The notes under the pieces were generated by a model. That model worked only from the letters and a program-made list of their open reading frames with translations. It ran no database searches and was not told where the DNA came from. The position numbers and the translations under genes were made by a program. From Novosphingobium sp. TH158 (GTDB lineage Bacteria > Pseudomonadota > Alphaproteobacteria > Sphingomonadales > Sphingomonadaceae), in NCBI RefSeq assembly GCF_002855555.1, contig NZ_PKRT01000001.1:806001-870000 (forward strand): DNA of 64,000 nucleotides. The letters are read 5' to 3'. This document shows positions 59,551 to 64,000 of the stretch, piece after piece. Every line of letters starts with the position of its first letter. Position 1 is the stretch's first letter.

Positions 59551-60467
59551 CAGAAGTACCCCTGCTGCTTCTTGACTTCCATGCCGGCGCCGCCGGCGTC
59601 CTTGTCGATGGCGCGGCCCTGGCGCTCGGAGGTGGTGGTCAGGAGCGTTTCCTGGATCACCTCGGGCAGGGTCTTGGCCTGGCTCTCCACCGCACCGGTC
59701 AGCGGGTAGCAGCCGAGCGTGCGGAAGCGGACCGAACGCATCACCGGTTCTTCGCCCGGCTTCAGCGGGAAGCGCTCGTCATCGACCATGACCAGCATGC
59801 CGTCGCGCTCGACGGTCGGGCGCTTGTCGGCGAAGTAGAGCGGGACGATGGGAATGTCGTTTAGATGGATGTACTGCCAGATATCGAGCTCGGTCCAGTT
59901 CGAGATCGGGAAGACGCGGATTGATTCACCCTTGTTCTTCTTGGCGTTGTACAGGTTCCACAGCTCGGGGCGCTGGTTCTTCGGGTCCCAGCCGTGGCTG
60001 GCCGTGCGGAACGAGATGATGCGCTCCTTGGCGCGGCTCTTTTCCTCGTCGCGGCGCGCACCGCCAAAGGCGGCATCGAAGCCCCACTTGTCGAGCGCCT
60101 GCTTCAGGCCTTCGGTCTTCCACATGTCGGTGTGGAGCGGGCCGTGATCGAACGGGTTGATGCCGCGTTCGGCCGCTTCTGGGTTATGGTAGACAAGCAG
60201 CTCCATGCCCGAAATCTCGGCCATCTTGTCGCGCAGCTTGTACATTTCCTTGAACTTCCACGTCGTATCGACGTGCAGCAGCGGAAACGGCGGCGGGCTG
60301 GGATAGAACGCCTTGCGCGCAAGGTGCAGCATCACGGCGCTGTCCTTGCCTACGGAGTAGAGCATGACCGGCCGTTCGGCCTCTGCCACCACTTCGCGGA
60401 TAATATGAATTGCCTCGGCCTCTAGGCGTTCGAGGTGAGTTAGGGTCTTGCGGGACAAGTCGCTCAC
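59550..60467 (-). CDS. cysD: Sulfate adenylyltransferase subunit 2 (CysD)
   Basis: 305 residues, GTG start after GAGAGGACC. The PP-loop SVGKDS is at 38-43; [17 protein letters not shown] and the C-terminal [14 protein letters not shown], with [13 protein letters not shown], are characteristic of CysD. It binds ATP and sulfate to make adenosine 5'-phosphosulfate with CysN. First gene of the leftward sulfate activation operon (cysD-cysNC-DUF2061-cysQ-SDR) and divergent from a LuxR-type regulator by 79 bases. Confidence 0.95.
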   Translation of the reverse strand: MSDLSRKTLTHLERLEAEAIHIIREVVAEAERPVMLYSVGKDSAVMLHLARKAFYPSPPPFPLLHVDTTWKFKEMYKLRDKMAEISGMELLVYHNPEAAERGINPFDHGPLHTDMWKTEGLKQALDKWGFDAAFGGARRDEEKSRAKERIISFRTASHGWDPKNQRPELWNLYNAKKNKGESIRVFPISNWTELDIWQYIHLNDIPIVPLYFADKRPTVERDGMLVMVDDERFPLKPGEEPVMRSVRFRTLGCYPLTGAVESQAKTLPEVIQETLLTTTSERQGRAIDKDAGGAGMEVKKQQGYF

Positions 60468-60520
60468 AGGTCCTCTCCGTTGCTGTCTGCGCGCCTTCCT
60501 GACTCAAGGCCCTTGACGTC

Positions 60521-60538
60521 TATACTCCCATATGGGAG
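60521..60538 (+). promoter_or_regulatory. -10 box and palindrome at the LuxR-type regulator start
   Basis: A TATACT -10 (60521-60526) is overlapped by a perfect 14-base palindrome CTCCCATATGGGAG (60525-60538). The right half GGGAG serves as the ribosome site for ATG 60547. Its location over the likely start point suggests autoregulation, and it could also act on the divergent cysD. Confidence 0.5.
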
Positions 60539-60546
60539 CAAAACGC

Positions 60547-61566
60547 ATGGCACTCGCTCCGGTCGATGAAACCAACCTGTTGCTGCCCCTGTTCGACGGG
60601 CTGTTCGAGAAGCCGTTGTGGGAAACCTTCCTGCGCCGGCTGGCGCAGCGCACCGGGGCGGACCGCGTGCGCATGACGATCAGCAACCCCGCCTCGCCCG
60701 GCCAGCAGCCCTTGCAGCGGCGCGTCGTTGCCGACCGGCTGGCGGAAGATCCGGGCGAACCCGAGGCTTTCGACAGCAGGGTCTACAACGTGCTGCGCCC
60801 CAATCGCGTCTATGCGCTGGAGGAGATCCGCGAATTCGACCGACCCGCCGAAAGGGCCACTCAGGACGCGGCCCTTGCTGCCGCCCGCATCGGCGATGCC
60901 CGCCTGATCCGCATCAGCGGACGCGGCGATATCGAGGCGTGGATCGTCCTGCTGCACGAACGGCCGACCTTCGGCGCGGTGGACAGCGCGCTGCTGACCG
61001 CTCTGGCCCCGGCCGTATCGACCGTGCTGGCGCTGTTCGCTGCAATCGGCGGCCTGCGCCTGCGCGCCGATGCCTATCGCGAGACGCTTGACCTGCTCGG
61101 CATCGACCAGGCCGTGCTCGATCGGGATGGCCAGCCGCTGGGCATCGATCCCAACCCGCCTGCCCTGCCCGTTCCCGCTTTCGCAGAGGATTGCACAGCC
61201 CTGTCTGCCGCGCCGGCGGGCGAGCGCCGGATCGTGCAGGGCAAGGTGCTGCTGCGCCCGTCCGGGCTGCACCGCGAGGGGCTGACCCACCCCGCAGCGG
61301 CCATTGCGACATGGCGGACCGGCCGACTGCCCGAGCCGCGCGATGCGGCCCGCGTGCTGATGCAGGAGCACGGCCTTTCCGCCCGTGAAGCTGCCCTTGC
61401 CGAGGCGCTCAGCCGGGGCGTGCCACTGATTGAGGCAGGCCGCGCCCTGCAACTGACCGACGAGACGACGCGCAACTATTCCAAGCGCATCTACGCCAAG
61501 ACGGGCACCAGCGGGCAGGCAGACCTTGTCCGGCTGGTGCTGACGGGGCTGGCTCCGCTGGCCTAG
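60547..61566 (+). CDS. LuxR-type helix-turn-helix transcriptional regulator
   Basis: 339 residues from ATG 60547, eight bases after GGGAG; ATG 60532 lies inside the palindrome and lacks a site. The C-terminal helix-turn-helix is LuxR-like: LSAREAALAEALSRGVPLIEAGRAL (helices 1-2) and TDETTRNYSKRIYAKTGTSGQADLVRL. The N-terminal about 260 residues form a sensor region without recognised autoinducer motifs. It lies divergent to cysD, so control of sulfate assimilation is possible, but it could equally act on the convergent dehydrogenase/hydrolase pair. Confidence 0.85.
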   Translation: MALAPVDETNLLLPLFDGLFEKPLWETFLRRLAQRTGADRVRMTISNPASPGQQPLQRRVVADRLAEDPGEPEAFDSRVYNVLRPNRVYALEEIREFDRPAERATQDAALAAARIGDARLIRISGRGDIEAWIVLLHERPTFGAVDSALLTALAPAVSTVLALFAAIGGLRLRADAYRETLDLLGIDQAVLDRDGQPLGIDPNPPALPVPAFAEDCTALSAAPAGERRIVQGKVLLRPSGLHREGLTHPAAAIATWRTGRLPEPRDAARVLMQEHGLSAREAALAEALSRGVPLIEAGRALQLTDETTRNYSKRIYAKTGTSGQADLVRLVLTGLAPLA

Positions 61567-61583
61567 CCCCGCCGGGGTCCGGT

Positions 61584-62822
61584 TTACGCCAGCTTCGCCT
61601 CAGTCTCGGCGATTTCGGCCTTGAGCCACATGGTCTCCGACAGGTTTACCGCGCCGCCGCGCGCCAGCAACAGCTGGCAGGCGTGCTTCTTCACCGCCAG
61701 AGCCCTCTTCTCCGCCGGATCGACACCCAGCGCGATATCGACGAGGTGGAGCGCCTCCAGCGGCTTGTCGGCATCGAGCAGCGCCTTTGCCCGCGCCGCA
61801 ACCTTGTCTGCCCCGCCTGCCAGTTCGGCGATATCGGCATAGACCGACGACACCGGCGAACCGAACAATGCGGTCGTCCCATCCTCGTACTTGAACCAGT
61901 TGCCGTTTTCTTCCCACACGGCCCGGACGGTCCACTTGGTCTGGCCGTGGAACTGGCCGATCTCCAGCTCCCTGGGCAGGTGGATCGACTGCATGGCCTC
62001 ATAGACCGTGCCGCCGGCGTTCATCACCTTGATCGTTTCCTGCTCGATCCATTTCACCGCGTCATGCATGGCCTGCACGTCTGCGCGAATACGATCGGCA
62101 CCGCGAACCGGCTCGCCATGCCCGGTGATGACCAGTTCGGGCTGCAGGTCCATCACAATGCGGCAGGATTCGAGATAGGGCCCGACCAGCCGCGGCTTGT
62201 CGCCCCGCGTAGTGGTGAGATTGGGCATCGAACGCCAGACCGGGCCAAACAGGTTGCCGGTAAATACCGTGCGCTCCTGCGGCAGCCAGACGATCACCGA
62301 GCAAAGCGTTTCGCCGCCGGGAACCTTGATCACTTCGAACGTCTTGCCGCCGATATCGAACGACAGCCTGTCTGCCACCTCGACATCGGGCGTGATGCGC
62401 GGCGGCACCGGCGGGGGGCCGTTGCGGCGGGTCATCGAAGCCCACAGCTTGCCCGAACGGCGGCCGAGGAAAGCCTTCAGATCATCGAAATACTGGTCGG
62501 TCTCGGTAAAGCCCTTGCCGGCGATCACTTCGGTGCCCGGCTCCACCTGCTCGGGCAGCGCGCCGAAATGGTCCGCATGGGCCTGCGTCAGCACGATCTT
62601 GCGCAACGGGCCTGTGCGATGCGGGGCGAACAGGGCCTTGTTGCGCTCGCCATTGTTGAGGAAGCCGGTGTTGACCAGCACGTCCCCGTCAGGCGTGTTG
62701 ACGAGATAGGCGTTGGAAACGTCCTTCACCATCCAGATGGTGTCGGTGATCTTCTCCGCCTCGGTCTGTCCGTCACCTGCGGTAACGAGATTGCCCAGAT
62801 GGGGCTTGGTGTCTTCGGCCAT
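61584..62822 (-). CDS. Metallo-beta-lactamase fold hydrolase, alkylsulfatase-like
   Basis: 412 residues. The MBL motif reads TQAHADHFG, so the first His of HxHxDH is Gln80 while His82, Asp84 and His85 remain. Further candidates are Glu171 (PGGET) and His235 (TGHGEP). The C-terminal 90 residues (GGADKVAARAKALLDADKPLEAL) resemble the alkylsulfatase dimerisation domain. It could be a hydrolase of a sulfate ester or other ester, or a changed-metal variant. It follows the alcohol dehydrogenase by three bases, and is convergent with LuxR. Confidence 0.82.
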   Translation of the reverse strand: MAEDTKPHLGNLVTAGDGQTEAEKITDTIWMVKDVSNAYLVNTPDGDVLVNTGFLNNGERNKALFAPHRTGPLRKIVLTQAHADHFGALPEQVEPGTEVIAGKGFTETDQYFDDLKAFLGRRSGKLWASMTRRNGPPPVPPRITPDVEVADRLSFDIGGKTFEVIKVPGGETLCSVIVWLPQERTVFTGNLFGPVWRSMPNLTTTRGDKPRLVGPYLESCRIVMDLQPELVITGHGEPVRGADRIRADVQAMHDAVKWIEQETIKVMNAGGTVYEAMQSIHLPRELEIGQFHGQTKWTVRAVWEENGNWFKYEDGTTALFGSPVSSVYADIAELAGGADKVAARAKALLDADKPLEALHLVDIALGVDPAEKRALAVKKHACQLLLARGGAVNLSETMWLKAEIAETEAKLA

Positions 62823-62825
62823 GGT

Positions 62826-63824
62826 TCAGGCTCCCTCGAATTCGATCATGACCTTGGCCGACTGCGGCGTTGCAGCAACCTTCAGCCCCTCCAGCACCTC
62901 GTCGAACGGCAGCTTGTGGCTGATCAGCGATGCCAGCTTGTCCTTGAGGCGCGGCATGGCTGCCAGCACCTCGGGCATTTCGGTGGGATAGCCGACAGCG
63001 GTGGTGATGGTCATCTCGCTGGTCAGCATCCGGCCCGCCGGAAACTCGATAGGCTTCATGTAGGCTGCGGTAATCACCATGCGGCACTGGAACTTGGCCA
63101 TCATGATCACATCGGTGAGGATCGATGGGGCGCCCGCCGCATCGATCCAGGCATCGGTGCCCACGCCGACGCGGTTGTACGAGGCCACCTCGCCGTGCAG
63201 CTTTACCAGCTCTGCCCGGACGTCGCAATTCGCCGGATCGAGCGCGGCCCGGGCGCCCAGCGCCAGTGCCCGCTCGCGGCGTTCGGGCGCAAGATCGAGC
63301 GCGACAACATCGGTAACGCCGCGATCGACCAGCCACAGCACCATGCCAAGCCCGATCGGCCCGCAACCGAAGACCACGACCTTGTCGCCCGGCTTCACCT
63401 CGGCGCGGTTGACGCCGTGCATGGCCACGGCCAGCGGCTCGCACAGTGCGGCGATGTCATAGGGAACGCCCTCGGGGATGGGCAGCAGCTTGCCCATGTC
63501 CTCGGCATCCTTGAGCAGCAGTTCGGGAGTGAAGGCCCCTTCCATGCCTCCCGAGCCGACGAACATGCCGTTGATCACCACCCGTTCGCCCACCGTATGG
63601 CCGGTCACCTCGCTGCCCACCTCGATCACCTCGGCAGAGGCTTCGTGGCCCAGGGCGGTCTTGGTGCCCGGCAGCGGGATACCGCCCATCTTGATGTAGG
63701 ACAGGTCCGACCCGCAAATGCCGCAGGCCTTCATCCGCACGACCACGTCCTTCGGGCCCGGCGCGCCTCGTTCCACCTCGTCGAGGCGGACATCGTTGAC
63801 GTCATGGATGGTGAGCAGTTTCAT
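62826..63824 (-). CDS. Zinc-type medium-chain alcohol dehydrogenase lacking the structural zinc site
   Basis: 332 residues from ATG 63824 after GGGAGAG. Catalytic zinc ligands Cys37 (ICGSD) and His60-Glu61 (LGHEASAE), with CEPLAVAMHG near 128-137; cofactor motif FGCGPIGLG at 152-160 with Asp for NAD at ALDLAPERR. The lobe that normally carries four structural-zinc cysteines reads NGMFVGSGGMEGAF, with none. It would oxidise an alcohol or polyol with NAD. Coupled to the hydrolase downstream; a plausible pair that acts on one alcohol-containing substrate. Confidence 0.88.
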   Translation of the reverse strand: MKLLTIHDVNDVRLDEVERGAPGPKDVVVRMKACGICGSDLSYIKMGGIPLPGTKTALGHEASAEVIEVGSEVTGHTVGERVVINGMFVGSGGMEGAFTPELLLKDAEDMGKLLPIPEGVPYDIAALCEPLAVAMHGVNRAEVKPGDKVVVFGCGPIGLGMVLWLVDRGVTDVVALDLAPERRERALALGARAALDPANCDVRAELVKLHGEVASYNRVGVGTDAWIDAAGAPSILTDVIMMAKFQCRMVITAAYMKPIEFPAGRMLTSEMTITTAVGYPTEMPEVLAAMPRLKDKLASLISHKLPFDEVLEGLKVAATPQSAKVMIEFEGA

Positions 63825-63867
63825 GCGTTCTCTCCCGACTGCGATTTCGCGTCAGTCAAATGCCCAG

Positions 63868-63956
63868 TTCGTCATTGCGAGCGAAGCGAAGCAATCCAGG
63901 GCGGTTTGCGCTGGCTCTGGATTGCTTCGTCGGCTCCGCCTCCTCGCAATGACGAA
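63868..63956. repeat. Intergenic inverted-repeat element
   Basis: Outer arms TTCGTCATTGCGAG (63868-63881) and CTCGCAATGACGAA (63943-63956) match perfectly over 14 bases; inner arms GAAGCAATCCAG (63888-63899) and CTGGATTGCTTC (63917-63928) match over 12. Together they form an 89-base cruciform-like element in the gap after the truncated SDR-like gene. The CGTCATTGCGAG core is common in alphaproteobacterial intergenic repeats, from memory. Confidence 0.85.
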
Positions 63957-63978
63957 GGCGGGGCCGCGTTGAGGCGGA

Positions 63979-64000
63979 TCAGGCGCGGATCATGTAGCCG
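63979..64000 (-). CDS. C-terminal end of a truncated gene
   Basis: Only the stop TGA (63981-63979) and six codons reading G-Y-M-I-R-A are in the window. An ending GYMIRA is typical of SDR proteins (VDGGYMIRA), but six residues cannot prove it. The gene would run leftward toward the repeat and the alcohol dehydrogenase. Confidence 0.35.

Noticed and set aside
57349..59709. Plus-strand open frame of 786 codons opposite cysNC
   Set aside because: cysNC is unmistakable on the minus strand; the plus frame has no start signal or domain.
1..64000. Steroid degradation cluster
   Set aside because: Two-subunit acyl-CoA dehydrogenase, SDRs and P450s are suggestive, but the diagnostic ring-opening genes (3-ketosteroid dehydrogenase, 9-alpha-hydroxylase, extradiol dioxygenase) are absent.
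1..64000. CRISPR arrays, tRNA, rRNA, insertion sequences
   Set aside because: None seen on reading; no direct-repeat arrays, cloverleaf sequences or transposase genes.

Overview
The window is GC-rich DNA with tightly packed genes and many GTG or TTG starts. It looks like a Sphingomonadales chromosome, most likely Novosphingobium or a close relative. This rests on three TonB-dependent receptors, a CYP101-like P450, many CoA-dependent catabolic genes and the cysD-cysNC-DUF2061-cysQ order; no rRNA or tRNA is present to confirm it. About 58 protein genes are supported, two of them cut by the window ends. I saw no tRNA, rRNA, CRISPR array, insertion sequence or prophage.

Left part (1-30.7 kb). 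Leftward come a lipocalin-like protein, an SDR, a P450 and its [2Fe-2S] ferredoxin. Divergently run an imidazolonepropionase-like amidohydrolase, a Rieske oxygenase alpha subunit, two tandem CaiB/BaiF CoA-transferases and a luciferase-like flavin oxidoreductase. Then come a two-subunit acyl-CoA dehydrogenase, a crotonase, and a leftward operon with a LuxE/LuxC-type acyl reductase pair, a DUF1330 protein, a class A acid phosphatase and an acyl-CoA ligase. A TetR-MFS-SDR operon lies divergent to it. Next are a second P450 with an MFE2-like SDR behind an operator-bearing promoter, a CitE-like lyase, a DAP-dehydrogenase-like oxidoreductase, TonB receptor 1, an MFS exporter and a thiolase.

Middle part (30.7-41 kb). 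After a MarR gene and a small secreted protein comes the most unusual unit: a CaiB transferase, a 96-residue conserved Cys protein, an acyl-CoA ligase, a CoA-transferase whose small domain precedes its Rossmann domain, an amidohydrolase_3 enzyme, and a convergent crotonase whose C-terminal helical segment has moved to the N-terminus. An IclR regulator follows. Two apparently permuted CoA enzymes in one unit suggest an undescribed CoA-thioester pathway. A DUF2889 protein and an SDR follow.

Right part (41-64 kb). TonB receptor 2 is followed by a crotonase, an SDR-aldehyde dehydrogenase-TetR operon, MarR and cupin genes, and an AcuI-like reductase/acyl-CoA ligase/hydrolase operon. TonB receptor 3 follows, with a 0.5-kb upstream region holding four copies of a TGCTAA half-site. 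Then comes the sulfate activation operon, a LuxR-type regulator with a palindrome at its start, a zinc alcohol dehydrogenase with an alkylsulfatase-like metallo-hydrolase, and an intergenic inverted-repeat element at the right edge.

Taken together, most of the window reads as an island for uptake (TonB receptors, MFS), oxidation (P450s, Rieske, flavin oxidoreductase, SDRs, aldehyde dehydrogenase), CoA activation (three ligases, four CoA-transferases) and beta-oxidation-like breakdown (acyl-CoA dehydrogenase, crotonases, thiolase, CitE lyase) of one or more hydrophobic compounds. The substrate cannot be read from the sequence.
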